Shown here one piece after another: positions 16,895-24,867 of a stretch of DNA of 38,033 nucleotides. Position 1 is the stretch's first letter. Each line of letters opens with the position of its first letter. The position numbers were made by a program, and so were the translations under genes. The stretch is from CAIKKG01 sp037444725. GTDB taxonomy: Bacteria; Patescibacteriota; Minisyncoccia; UBA6257; GWB1-50-10. The notes under the pieces were generated by a model. That model worked only from the letters and a program-made list of their open reading frames with translations. It searched no databases and was not told the DNA's origin. Location: the NCBI GenBank assembly GCA_037444725.1, contig JBBILW010000004.1:1-38033 (forward strand), in the 5' to 3' direction.

Positions 16895-17299
16895 GTGTTT
16901 AGTATATCACACCACATTTTCGTATATTCGTTTGTTATCCACATTAGGGATTTGCGAGAGCAGTAAAGGTGATAACGCCGCTGTAATTGGTTGATTTTTG
17001 CGAGTTGGGGGCATCCACGCGGTATTTTATTTCCGTATTAGTGCTGCCTGAGTTGCATGTGGCGCAATTCATGATGGTCTGGCTCGCGGTCGGTGTTCCC
17101 GCGTAGAGCGCGGTACCGGCGGTATCGTTCGCTCCCCACCACGAGGAACAGTAACTTGAGGTTATGTTCGCCTGCTGTACACGGAAAGAAAAGGTGGCGC
17201 CCGGCGTTGTAGTGCCGTTCCCCTGCCCCGCAGAACACCCCGTACCCGGATTCCATGCCGTGTAATCGGGGAATGTAATCGAGCTTGAGGAAAGTGTCG
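16538..17299. repeat. 50-bp near-identical repeat shared by two paralogous genes
   Basis: Positions 16538-16587 and 17250-17299 differ at one base in 50 and encode the STLSSSSITFPDYTAW segment in both proteins. The rest of the two genes has diverged much further, so this block has been kept or copied more recently. Confidence 0.85.
16901..16909 (-). promoter_or_regulatory. Extended -10 element TGATATACT
   Basis: Minus strand TGA + TATACT, 6 nt before the ATG at 16894; predicted leaderless start. Confidence 0.5.
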
Positions 17300-18263
17300 C
17301 GGAAGCTCCGTTACGATTTATTTTCAAACTATACCCTGCAGTTCCGCCCGTGATAGATACCGACACCGTAGTCGTGCCGAGAACCGCCACTCCAGGCGTC
17401 AGCCCAGGCAATGTTACGGTAGCCGGCGAAAAGGACATTGAAATAGTCTGCGAACCGCTTGCGAGCGTAACCTGCGGGTAGTTCGTGTATGAAAAATTCG
17501 TTGCCGAACCGGCATTCGTCACGCGGAAACAGTAGGTCGCGCCATCGGTTGCGCCCGCAAGCGCTTTTATGCCGTATTCAAACTCTGCAAACGTATCGCT
17601 CGGCACCGATAAGGCTCCCGTCTGGTTGCTCAGCGTCCTCACTCCCCCGTTTGTCGCAAGAAATGCGTGATTACCGTCCGTCACACCACCGATCGCAATG
17701 GCGATATTCGTGGTATTCGCGCTATCGGTTAAATTCGCCGTTGTTGAAGTCGCCCACTCCGTACTGCCGGCAATGTTTGTCCAACTACTTATCGCCGCAC
17801 ATGTCGTTCCCCGCAATCCATATTCCAAACGAAACTGTTGCGTAGCGTACCCCTTGATGGTGCCGCCCGTATTTGCCACGCCAATCCTTAGACGCGCTTG
17901 TGAATTTTTCGCAAGCGTCGCAAGAGGCGTGTCCTGCGCACCACCGGTCGCCGAGGTCGCGGTGGATTCCGAGCCGTCGTCATTGCGCCAGTGATAATCG
18001 AGCATTGGCTGAAAGAGGCCCCGCAACAATCCAAACATCACTTTGAATGAGGTTGATGACGAGACGCCATTCGCATCAGCGTCCGCACCGAATAAGAGCT
18101 TGAACGAAGTCGAACTGCTCGTCCCCGCAGAAACATTGCGAACATTATTGCGCGAATAAAAACTCGTCGAGGAGGATTCCGCCGCTCCTACAGAGTAAAC
18201 TCCCGATGTCCATACGCAGATTGCAATGATTATCGCGCACGATTTGAGAACGTTCGCCTTCAC
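16944..18263 (-). CDS. Secreted two-domain surface protein with WxL-like C-terminal domain
   Basis: This 439-residue protein has a GTG start at 18263. The signal peptide covers 1-28. Two short related strings follow (SSSTSFKLLFGADADANG and SSSTSFKVMFGLL), then a beta domain of about residues 90-270 (YHWRNDDGSESTATSATGG; ARLRIGVANTGGTIKGY) with paired cysteines. A C-terminal domain (about 275-439) is paralogous to the whole 217-residue neighbour, with extra cysteine pairs (CSAGQG, YCSSWWG, CATC). Its start overlaps the upstream stop as GTGA, so translation is coupled, yet a perfect extended -10 also lies 8 nt before the GTG, allowing independent expression. Confidence 0.78.
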   Translation of the reverse strand: MKANVLKSCAIIIAICVWTSGVYSVGAAESSSTSFYSRNNVRNVSAGTSSSTSFKLLFGADADANGVSSSTSFKVMFGLLRGLFQPMLDYHWRNDDGSESTATSATGGAQDTPLATLAKNSQARLRIGVANTGGTIKGYATQQFRLEYGLRGTTCAAISSWTNIAGSTEWATSTTANLTDSANTTNIAIAIGGVTDGNHAFLATNGGVRTLSNQTGALSVPSDTFAEFEYGIKALAGATDGATYCFRVTNAGSATNFSYTNYPQVTLASGSQTISMSFSPATVTLPGLTPGVAVLGTTTVSVSITGGTAGYSLKINRNGASATLSSSSITFPDYTAWNPGTGCSAGQGNGTTTPGATFSFRVQQANITSSYCSSWWGANDTAGTALYAGTPTASQTIMNCATCNSGSTNTEIKYRVDAPNSQKSTNYSGVITFTALANP

Positions 18264-18730
18264 TGCCTAGGATTATACCACGTACCACCCTCCCCCTCGT
18301 CCGCCGCAATGATGTAATACTCGCCCTCCACAAGGTCTTTTACGTCACTGTCCGACAATTCATATCTGAACTGTTCACCGCGCGTGCACGGGAACGCGCG
18401 ATTGAACGACGCGCGCGCCGGATCTTTGCGATAATCAAGATTGCTTTTGAATATAAGCAATGCAATATACGAGTCGCGGCATTGTTCGACAATCGTAGGC
18501 AAGGGATTCGCTATCGGAGCTGAAGGCTTGTACGTGAATCGCGTAAAAGTTTTAGGATCGGGGAACTTCGGCAGCGTGAGCGGCTGGTTCGCCTGAGATG
18601 CTGCCACATTCCCCTGCCGAGACACGTCGCCAACCGCGACCCGTTTTTCGTTATAGAAAAAGAATAACCCGGCCAAAAAAAAGAGGATGGCGAGCGCGAG
18701 AATCCTGTACTCTTTTTTGATTGTCTCCAT
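18260..18730 (-). CDS. Single-pass exported protein with a two-cysteine domain shared with the 23.1 kb gene
   Basis: This 156-residue protein has an N-terminal membrane anchor (about residues 9-27) and a Pro/Gln linker. A C-terminal domain from C84 to the end reads C..YIALLIFKSNLDYRKDP, RASFNRAFPC, YELSDSDV and GEYYIIAADEGEGG. The same pattern (C, DYIDDPSRAIINRANPC, YELRSEDF, DGTYYVIAGEEG) forms the C-terminus of the protein encoded at 23090-24352. I do not recognise the domain. The spacing of the two cysteines suggests a disulfide outside the membrane. It follows the methyltransferase gene by 3 nt and overlaps the next start by 4 nt. Confidence 0.72.
   Translation of the reverse strand: METIKKEYRILALAILFFLAGLFFFYNEKRVAVGDVSRQGNVAASQANQPLTLPKFPDPKTFTRFTYKPSAPIANPLPTIVEQCRDSYIALLIFKSNLDYRKDPARASFNRAFPCTRGEQFRYELSDSDVKDLVEGEYYIIAADEGEGGTWYNPRQ
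18272..18280 (-). promoter_or_regulatory. Extended -10 element TGGTATAAT inside the upstream gene's end
   Basis: Minus strand TGG + TATAAT, 8 nt before the GTG at 18263. It lies within the last codons of the preceding gene. Confidence 0.5.
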
Positions 18731-18733
18731 GCG

Positions 18734-19243
18734 TTATTTAACCGCCTTCAACTCTACACAGATATCCGAGACCACATTGAAATAGTGCTGTTGCGCAAAT
18801 TGTCTTGCCTCCTCCGATTTTTTATCCCACGGAGGGTTGAAGAACACTACCATTTTGTCCGCCTTAAAATTACAGGTAATCGGATAATGATCGAGCTTGT
18901 TCGCCTTCCGCCAATCGGCGTCATAGTACATCCACGTCGCTTCGGAGAGCGTGCGCACATGTGTCGGGTCCTGCCACGCGCGTATCGAAGTGTAGTACGG
19001 ACCCACAATAGTTATCTTGGCGCCGTCTTTTGCGATGCGCCACACTTCGTTCATGAACTTCATGAGGTCTTTTGTATGTTCCGCGTAGTGGCTTACATTC
19101 AATTCGTCGAACGTATCGTCCTTAAATGGCACCCAAGGGTACTGCTCAAGGTCCCATACAAAATCAACGCCGGGACCCGCCGCAATATCGACACCGAGAA
19201 ACCCCTTTTGCTTATTTTGACCGCATGCGATATCGAGTTTCAT
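18734..19243 (-). CDS. Class I SAM-dependent methyltransferase
   Basis: This 169-residue protein has motif I KLDIACGQNKQKGFLGVDI at the N-terminus (SAM-binding glycine loop), then the acidic strand-2 end, FDELNVSHYAEHT near residues 45-56 (motif II region), and EVWRIAKDGAKITI, typical of Methyltransf_11 proteins. Short for the fold but complete. Cytoplasmic; the substrate is unknown. Because it sits between a glycosyltransferase-like gene, a serine hydrolase and surface proteins, glycan or lipid methylation is a reasonable guess. It lies 8 nt after the serine hydrolase gene. Confidence 0.85.
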   Translation of the reverse strand: MKLDIACGQNKQKGFLGVDIAAGPGVDFVWDLEQYPWVPFKDDTFDELNVSHYAEHTKDLMKFMNEVWRIAKDGAKITIVGPYYTSIRAWQDPTHVRTLSEATWMYYDADWRKANKLDHYPITCNFKADKMVVFFNPPWDKKSEEARQFAQQHYFNVVSDICVELKAVK

Positions 19244-19251
19244 ATCCGTAA

Positions 19252-20211
19252 TTAATTTGCGATTACATATGCATATGCGGCCTTCGAAATTTTTGCCATA
19301 AAGCTAGCCGTAATTTTTTCGTCTCCTCCGTTAGAACCGAGACACAAAATATAGTTTCGATTCGGAACGTATACGACTCCGCAATCGGAAAACGTTTCAT
19401 CATTAATAGAGACGCCGATTTTGTGGGCGACGGGGATATCTTTTGGCACTCCCGCGACTATTTTGTCATCAAAAGGAGAGTCGTCGAGATAGGACAAAAT
19501 TGCTTGAGAATGATCAATGTTGAGGAACTGAGCGTTATAAAGCGCAAGAAACATGTTGGACAACGTCTTTACATTTATTTTTCTAAAGTCCGGCGCCTCG
19601 CCAAAATCAAACGTCCAGCCGAACGCTTCATACACCGGCTCCAACGGATTCGTAATACCCACTCCCCTTAATACATTTAACAGCGCGTTTTTTGCCGTAT
19701 TATCCGAATTCTCCAACATTATCTTCAAAAGGCCGTCCACGGTGAATGTTTTATCGAGACCGGTTTTATACAAATCACCGAAGCCCGAGTCCAGATCTTC
19801 ATTCGTAATGGTATATTTTTGATCAATCGTCAATTTCCCGTCTTCAATGGCTTTGTACACCGACATCGCGAGCGGCACCTTAACCAAACTTGCAGCAACA
19901 AAATTATCCCGCTCGTTCAAACCAACCCACGACGCATTGTTCAAATAGCTGAAGTAGATAAAAGTCTTTTGTTTATATTGACTCTGAATATTTAAAAAAC
20001 TTTCCTTAAGTGGTTGAAAGTTAACAATAAAACGCTTACCGAGGCCCGCGGTTACCGTCGGATTCACAAGAGGGGCGGGGGCGTGCGCCGAAGGGGCCGC
20101 CACCACCACAGGTCTGTCATTGTCATACACCAAATCCTCCGACACGTATCCGATGATTATTCCCATGCTTAGCAGCGCCAAAGCAAATGCGATATTTTTT
20201 CTTTTTGTCAT
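19252..20211 (-). CDS. Secreted serine hydrolase of the class A beta-lactamase/PBP fold
   Basis: This 319-residue protein has a signal or anchor segment at residues 6-23 and a Pro/Ala linker to about 55. The catalytic fold has S108-x-x-K111 (AASLVKVPLA), S169-D170-N171 (LENSDNTAKN) and K264-I-G266 as the KTG equivalent. These are the three diagnostic motifs in order. It could be a beta-lactamase, a DD-peptidase-like enzyme or an inactive relative; the KIG variant argues for a peptidase or esterase rather than a drug-resistance enzyme. It acts outside the cytoplasmic membrane. It is 13 nt downstream of the glycosyltransferase-like gene. Confidence 0.85.
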   Translation of the reverse strand: MTKRKNIAFALALLSMGIIIGYVSEDLVYDNDRPVVVAAPSAHAPAPLVNPTVTAGLGKRFIVNFQPLKESFLNIQSQYKQKTFIYFSYLNNASWVGLNERDNFVAASLVKVPLAMSVYKAIEDGKLTIDQKYTITNEDLDSGFGDLYKTGLDKTFTVDGLLKIMLENSDNTAKNALLNVLRGVGITNPLEPVYEAFGWTFDFGEAPDFRKINVKTLSNMFLALYNAQFLNIDHSQAILSYLDDSPFDDKIVAGVPKDIPVAHKIGVSINDETFSDCGVVYVPNRNYILCLGSNGGDEKITASFMAKISKAAYAYVIAN

Positions 20212-20224
20212 GATTTCAAATTAT

Positions 20225-20959
20225 TTACCACACCACTTCGCTTTGCGTCTCTAGGTGCCCCACCTTTATTCTCGTATCACATGCAACTTTATAGCCCAGT
20301 TTTCTGATATTTTCAAAAAAATAGAGGTCCTGCGTGTAAAGCTTCACTCCATTTTCATGACTCCACTCATTGCACGTCTTGAACCATGGCCTAGGAACAT
20401 TGGGGTCCTTAAATATGTCCATTTTGAATAATGTAAAACCCATACCAAGGCCATTACAAGGCTGGATGTCCATTTTCGGCGGTTGAGGCCTAAAATTCAT
20501 TTCTGGATCGTTTGGGTCGCCATAAATCATCGGCTGTCCTTCCTCACCCTTAGTCCAATAAAGGCCGCCGATAACATCGTACTTGTCCATATTTTCATAC
20601 AATTTTAAAAGACCATCCGGCGGAGGAAGATTATCTTCTTCCATAGTCAAAATGTATTTCCATTTAGAAAGTTCAGGATTCTCCAATATTTGCCCGATCA
20701 TTTGGCTGTACGCATCCCCCACTTCCATATTGCCCGCAAATACTCGCGTGGTTTTCTGATTCATCGGCATGATGAGCGACCACCATGAAGATACTACTTT
20801 GTAATGAATGAGACCGCGCGTGGGAATGATGATAACTGTGGATACGTCTTTATACGTTTTTCCCTCGATTATTCGCGAAGTAGAAGCGAGACCGGCATGG
20901 ATGCCCGCGCGCTCGTCCTCTAGATTATGTACATTAATTTTTTTATCCGAATGCGGCAT
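20225..20959 (-). CDS. GT-A-like glycosyltransferase family protein
   Basis: This 244-residue soluble protein has an N-terminal strand TVIIIPTRGLIHYKVV, an ILTMEEDNLPPPDGL segment with E107-E108-D109 at the DxD-like nucleotide-sugar/metal position, an acceptor-side block PCNGLGMGFTLFKMDIFK, and a TQDLYFFENIRKLGYKVACD ending with a GHLE motif. This is the order seen in GT2-like GT-A enzymes, though shorter than usual. It probably glycosylates a surface or secreted component made by neighbouring genes; this is inferred from position. It starts 3 nt after the stop of the tail-fibre-like gene. Confidence 0.72.
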   Translation of the reverse strand: MPHSDKKINVHNLEDERAGIHAGLASTSRIIEGKTYKDVSTVIIIPTRGLIHYKVVSSWWSLIMPMNQKTTRVFAGNMEVGDAYSQMIGQILENPELSKWKYILTMEEDNLPPPDGLLKLYENMDKYDVIGGLYWTKGEEGQPMIYGDPNDPEMNFRPQPPKMDIQPCNGLGMGFTLFKMDIFKDPNVPRPWFKTCNEWSHENGVKLYTQDLYFFENIRKLGYKVACDTRIKVGHLETQSEVVW

Positions 20960-20962
20960 ACA

Positions 20963-22444
20963 TCAGTTCAAGTCTAAGTTGGTAAACAAAATCCATGGAG
21001 TTCCTGAAAATCCTGCCGTGCCGCCGCCGCGAACCGCCGAAACTGCGACTGATGCGGGAAGCGCGTTGCTGCTTGAATACACACCAACGCCGATGACCAT
21101 CTGACGGCTAACGTTTGACGCAACTCCAAGATTACCCGAAAACGCAGCCGTAACACCAGCTCCTCTTGCAATGGAAAATGAGCCGCCGCCCGATGTCGAC
21201 ATCCATATTCCGTAATAATACTGACCCGGTGTCATGCTGATATTGATTGGCACGGAAATTCTTCGGATGCCGGAAACGGCCGATGACGCGTTACTTGTGT
21301 ATGAATACGTTTGTCCGCCGGAGGAGCCCGTTATTAATGAAAGCGTGCTTCCGTTCAACGAATAAAGACCTATGCTGATACTTAATCCGCCCGCAACGTT
21401 TGACGAGATTGAACCTGACGCCAAAATCGCAGCTCTCGTAGCCGTAAGCAAATATCCGGGAGCGAGAGACAAGTGTCCAAAGGTGACCGAACCCTGCGCA
21501 TGCGCGGCACTAGTCAACGCAACTCCCGAAGGCCATGAAAAATTACTCAAGGTGATAGTCTGACCGCCTCCTCCCCCGCCCGCCGCACTTGCGGTGATTG
21601 TCGAACCGTTCTGGCCGAACGTTACCGTAGGAGAGTTCGAGAAGACAATGTTGCCAGCAGTTATAGGCGCCGAGGCATTCGTGGCGATGCCCGCGATCGT
21701 CGTCGATGAATTCGAGAGCACGTTTATCGTATTGTTCTCGCATACGAGCGCGCGGCTCAAGGTCGAGTTGTACCAGATAGTGCCGTTATTGTTGTTGCAG
21801 GTGCCGCCAATCGACTCGGACGCGTTTACCACATCAAGCGAAAGAAGTGTTTGTCCGGACGCCACGCCCGCTCCGGTACCGATTTGCACCTTGGTACTCG
21901 TGGGAGTTCGAATGGCATTGCCATAAATATTTTCTGATGTTTGCGCGTAAGGCGCGGAGGTAAGCTGCTGACGCGGCGTGAGCGGCTCCCATGTGCCGCT
22001 GCACGTCGAAGTCACCGTGTTTACATCAACCTGCAAGAATATAGTCGAGGTTGCGACGAAATCGTAGGTAAGCGCATCGACGCGCCCGATTTGATCACTG
22101 TACACTCCATCCACCACTGTTGTCGTTGACGTGCCCGGCGTTCCTGCGGGCCAGAGCTGATTGCCGCCACTTACGGCATCATATATTGAATAGCGGAAAC
22201 AGTACGGTGTGCCCGTGCCTCCCAGTGGGTTGCCTGAAGTATCAGTAAGCCTTCCCTGAAATGAGAGGAGGTTCGGAATACCCGGGGCCGCTTCAGATGT
22301 TTGTGGGGCAAAAATATGTCCTGCGAGCGAAAGATAAAGGAAGAACGAAAAGGTAAGCTCGAGTAGACCTAACAACAGCAAAAACGCGGTCCCGCGTTTC
22401 ACTTTCGGGCGGTCGAATTTTACTCCATTCATTCGTATCGACAT
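20963..22444 (-). CDS. Membrane-anchored tail-fibre-like surface protein
   Basis: This 493-residue protein has a strongly hydrophobic N-terminal segment (about residues 19-45) acting as signal or anchor. LLSFQGRLTDTSGNPLGG starts the 'FQGRL' domain known from bacterial surface proteins (SIYDAVSGGNQLWPAG; PLTPRQQLTSAPYA). SNSPTVTFGQNGSTITASA is close to a motif common in phage tail fibres. A Gly run follows, then a C-terminal beta domain (residues about 310-493; GQYYYGIWMSTSGGG). There is no C-terminal anchor, so the tip probably faces outward. It lies 17 nt after the 208-residue gene, with a TATAAT overlapping that gene's last codons. Confidence 0.78.
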   Translation of the reverse strand: MSIRMNGVKFDRPKVKRGTAFLLLLGLLELTFSFFLYLSLAGHIFAPQTSEAAPGIPNLLSFQGRLTDTSGNPLGGTGTPYCFRYSIYDAVSGGNQLWPAGTPGTSTTTVVDGVYSDQIGRVDALTYDFVATSTIFLQVDVNTVTSTCSGTWEPLTPRQQLTSAPYAQTSENIYGNAIRTPTSTKVQIGTGAGVASGQTLLSLDVVNASESIGGTCNNNNGTIWYNSTLSRALVCENNTINVLSNSSTTIAGIATNASAPITAGNIVFSNSPTVTFGQNGSTITASAAGGGGGGQTITLSNFSWPSGVALTSAAHAQGSVTFGHLSLAPGYLLTATRAAILASGSISSNVAGGLSISIGLYSLNGSTLSLITGSSGGQTYSYTSNASSAVSGIRRISVPINISMTPGQYYYGIWMSTSGGGSFSIARGAGVTAAFSGNLGVASNVSRQMVIGVGVYSSSNALPASVAVSAVRGGGTAGFSGTPWILFTNLDLN

Positions 22445-22461
22445 GGCACTGTATCAATTAA

Positions 22462-23088
22462 TTATAGATTAAAACCGTTTACGACGGGATCGATTCCGGC
22501 GTACCCCGCTCCGTGCCTCGCCGCTATTTCTTTTTCAGGCGGCAGAGCATCCGCCGCATAGTGGTAATTCACGTGCATCGCAAGCTCAAGCGGTGCGGTT
22601 ATTTTTACGAAATAGCGCGTAAGCCGCTTCGCATCGTTCGAAGACACGGTCCACTGCCAGCCGAAATCCATAAGATTGTTGCCAAAGTCGACAACGGGAG
22701 ACGCGAGCCTTCCCAACATGTCTTGCAGACGTATCACACTATCAAACTGGAAAAATACATCAAAGTTAAATCCAAAACCGCGCAGCGGCGCATTCGCGGG
22801 AACGAGCGCGCGATAAATGCGTAGCGCCTCCGCAACGAGTTTCGAATCCGCGGGCTCATGCGCATTCTTATCTTCAATTCTCAAGCGCGTGCCCTCCCAA
22901 ATGACTTGCAGTCCCGCACCGGGAATATCGAGCATCTTCGTGCGAATTGCCGGATCGTCCATAAAATTAACTCCCGCCGCTTCCTTGCCGCCGAAGAGCG
23001 AATTGAATTCACGATTGTCGGGAATAAAGCCGTACGAGTCCGCGAAAAGAAAAATGATATTTGCCTGGTGGAGTGATTTCGATTTCAT
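22462..23088 (-). CDS. Unknown soluble protein, 208 residues
   Basis: I do not recognise this protein. It has no signal peptide or membrane helix and mixed alpha/beta composition, with an aromatic-rich middle (GFGFNFDVFFQFDSV) and VDFGNNLMDFGWQWTV. Such an even, folded cytoplasmic protein inside a run of exported ones suggests a chaperone, regulator or processing factor for them, but that is a guess. Its ATG follows the upstream stop by one base (TAGTATG), so it is translationally coupled to the frameshifted gene before it. Confidence 0.65.
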   Translation of the reverse strand: MKSKSLHQANIIFLFADSYGFIPDNREFNSLFGGKEAAGVNFMDDPAIRTKMLDIPGAGLQVIWEGTRLRIEDKNAHEPADSKLVAEALRIYRALVPANAPLRGFGFNFDVFFQFDSVIRLQDMLGRLASPVVDFGNNLMDFGWQWTVSSNDAKRLTRYFVKITAPLELAMHVNYHYAADALPPEKEIAARHGAGYAGIDPVVNGFNL

Positions 23089-23089
23089 A

Positions 23090-24352
23090 CTACGGCGTTG
23101 TGGTCGTTGCGGTGCGGTTTATTGAAATGGCATACATGCTCGCATGCGGTCTCCATGATTCGCGTGCGCCTTCCTCCCCTGCAATCACATAGTAGGTGCC
23201 GTCAGGAAGATTCTTGGGAAAATCCTCGCTTCTCAATTCGTACGCATACGCACCGTTCACACACGGATTTGCGCGATTAATAATAGCACGCGACGGGTCG
23301 TCTATGTAATCGTTCTGATTCGCGAACACGAGCACCACGAAGTATGGCTTCGCGCACGAACCTGATATATGGAATGAGTTGCCTGTGGGATTCAGGGAAA
23401 GCGACGGGAAGCGAATCACCTCGTCCCCCTTGCCCTCTTTCTGTTCGGTAGTCTTAACCCAGGGCATTACTTTCATGGGAACGGAAATATCTCCGTGTAC
23501 GCCGAAATTGAATTCGGGCTTTTCTGGCTCGACGGCTTTGATGATAGATGCCTGTTGCGAGACAGCTTCGGGGCTTATCGCATTCGTCACCTTATCCGCA
23601 ACTGCTACAATCGCAGTGTTTATCATGTTTCCTACCGCCTCTGTTGCAGTTTGCGCCGTGTCGGCCGCAGTCGCCATGCCCTCTTTTACGGTATCAAGAA
23701 TCGTGTGGTCGTACTGCACTTCAAGCCACATGCTGTCCAGATATACCGTCGGCAAATCAAAGGAGAGCTCAGGATTCAACGCAACCTGTAATTGACTCAT
23801 TTCGTCCCACGATGTTACGGGGATATCGACAGTCACCGTCCGCCAATTATCTTCGGTAACCTTGCCGATATTTTTCCATTCTTTTCCGTCGAGGGTGTAC
23901 GTGATATTAAATATCGCACCGCCGGAAATGCTCTGCGCTAACGCGCGCGGCGCAAAGAACGAGACGAATTTGTCATACAGCGAACGCGCCGATGTTGTAG
24001 TGGCGACGGGCGAAGGATCAGCTGGAGGAGGCGGAGGCGTTGCAGGCACGGGAGACGGCGTGAGCACATCCCGTACGACAGGAGAACTACTCGCAGCGGG
24101 TGCGGCCGCAGGCGGAGGCGGCTCCGTGGGCGGAGTTGATGTTGCGGAGTCGCTAGAGGTCGCAGCCTGCACCTGCGCCGAAGACGTTGCTATTCCGCTT
24201 GTCTCCGATGACGTCGCTGCCGTCGAAGAACCTGTAGGCGCAGATGAAGAACTTGAGAGATCTATTATGGCGGGATTCGAGGCCGTGCCTGAAATTGTAT
24301 TCTGCATGCGGCAGCGTCCGCATCCGTGTGCGGGGCAGCCTCTATATTCCAT
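23090..24352 (-). CDS. Surface protein, main (3') part of a probably frameshifted gene
   Basis: Open frame of 420 codons. Its formal start (MEYRGCPAHGCG) has no signal peptide and is not convincing. It contains a long Ser/Thr/Ala/Pro linker (about residues 30-130), a beta domain (ISGGAIFNITYTLDGKEWKN ... VYLDSMWLEVQYDH), an Ala-rich helical stretch with repeated ADTAQTATEAVG-like text, and a C-terminal two-cysteine domain shared with the gene at 18260-18730 (DYIDDPSRAIINRANPC; DGTYYVIAGEEG). The N-terminal part belonging to it appears to be the overlapping frame at 24265-24666, which has the signal peptide. Joining them needs a shift of one base between 24268 and 24400. Confidence 0.75.
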   Translation of the reverse strand: MEYRGCPAHGCGRCRMQNTISGTASNPAIIDLSSSSSAPTGSSTAATSSETSGIATSSAQVQAATSSDSATSTPPTEPPPPAAAPAASSSPVVRDVLTPSPVPATPPPPPADPSPVATTTSARSLYDKFVSFFAPRALAQSISGGAIFNITYTLDGKEWKNIGKVTEDNWRTVTVDIPVTSWDEMSQLQVALNPELSFDLPTVYLDSMWLEVQYDHTILDTVKEGMATAADTAQTATEAVGNMINTAIVAVADKVTNAISPEAVSQQASIIKAVEPEKPEFNFGVHGDISVPMKVMPWVKTTEQKEGKGDEVIRFPSLSLNPTGNSFHISGSCAKPYFVVLVFANQNDYIDDPSRAIINRANPCVNGAYAYELRSEDFPKNLPDGTYYVIAGEEGARESWRPHASMYAISINRTATTTTP

Positions 24353-24666
24353 GAAAAATGGAGAATCGCTTTTGTCGGCGGAAATGATTTGTCGTCTGAC
24401 TCAAAAAAACCGCAATATAATTGCGCGGATTTTTGCGAAAGCACTGCTGAATTCTCCCCATTAAACGCGCCCGCGTCTCCCTGATTTACCGTTCCTTCCC
24501 CGGCGGCAAGTTGTGGATTTTCCCAGCCCCCCAAGCAATATTTCGGCACTGCGCGCAACGAAGCCGCCTTTGCATATTCTGCCGCATGCTTTTTTGTAGA
24601 CGGCCCCACCACCACGAGGACGAATACGGAAAAAACGACCGCAATTTTTGTGAAAACTTTCGGCAT
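24265..24666 (-). CDS. Signal-peptide-bearing 5' part of the frameshifted surface protein
   Basis: Open frame of 133 codons starting at ATG 24666: a signal peptide at residues 1-22 (KIAVVFSVFVLVVVGPS), then a beta-like segment with two cysteines (YCLGGWENPQ; LYCGFFESDDKSFPPT) ending in AILHFSWNIEAAP. After that the frame degenerates (DADAAACRIQFQARPRIPP) and stops, while the other frame becomes Ser-rich. Together they read as one secreted protein of about 525 residues. The break may be a real mutation, an assembly error or recoding. It is the first gene of the long surface-protein run. Confidence 0.65.
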   Translation of the reverse strand: MPKVFTKIAVVFSVFVLVVVGPSTKKHAAEYAKAASLRAVPKYCLGGWENPQLAAGEGTVNQGDAGAFNGENSAVLSQKSAQLYCGFFESDDKSFPPTKAILHFSWNIEAAPHTDADAAACRIQFQARPRIPP

Positions 24667-24730
24667 TTGCTCAATTTAATCTTAGCATACAGAAAACTGC
24701 GAATCCTTGTTGATTCGCATTTTTATGCGC

Positions 24731-24857
24731 TTGTGGACCTCGGGAGAAGCGAACATCGGCTCGCCTTACCGCTCGCCTCTCACGAACCCAGCGGTTCGTG
24801 TACTCCGCCACGGGAAAACTCCCGTTTTCCCGACCCCTTTCCCGTTCGATTCTCGCG
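24731..24857 (-). repeat. tRNA-end-copying hairpin element A (next to tRNA-Ala)
   Basis: In the minus direction the element begins with an antisense copy of the tRNA-Ala T-arm (24844-24857) and continues with hairpin GGGAAAACGGGAGTTTTCCC (24812-24831) and hairpin CACGAACCGCTGGGTTCGTG (24781-24800). It ends with a sense copy of the tRNA-Ala 3' end (24731-24754, 21 of 24 bases identical to 24902-24925, including bases past the tRNA end). The 67-bp core 24781-24847 matches element B (27545-27611) at 63 positions. No protein is credible here. Confidence 0.85.
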
Positions 24858-24867
24858 TGATTCAGGG

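Noticed and set aside
19252..20211. Antibiotic-resistance beta-lactamase
   Set aside because: SxxK, SDN and a K-I-G motif show the fold, but the KTG variant and no clear Glu166 equivalent do not support calling resistance; serine hydrolase is as far as the sequence goes.
18260..20965. Alternative genetic code with TGA as Gly (as in SR1/Gracilibacteria)
   Set aside because: TGA ends several genes at sensible points with the next start overlapping or a few bases away (18260, 20963), and known proteins show no internal TGA.
24403..24409. Programmed -1 frameshift at a run of seven U in the split surface gene
   Set aside because: Slipping back one base there leads straight into TGA (24401-24403), so it cannot join the two frames.
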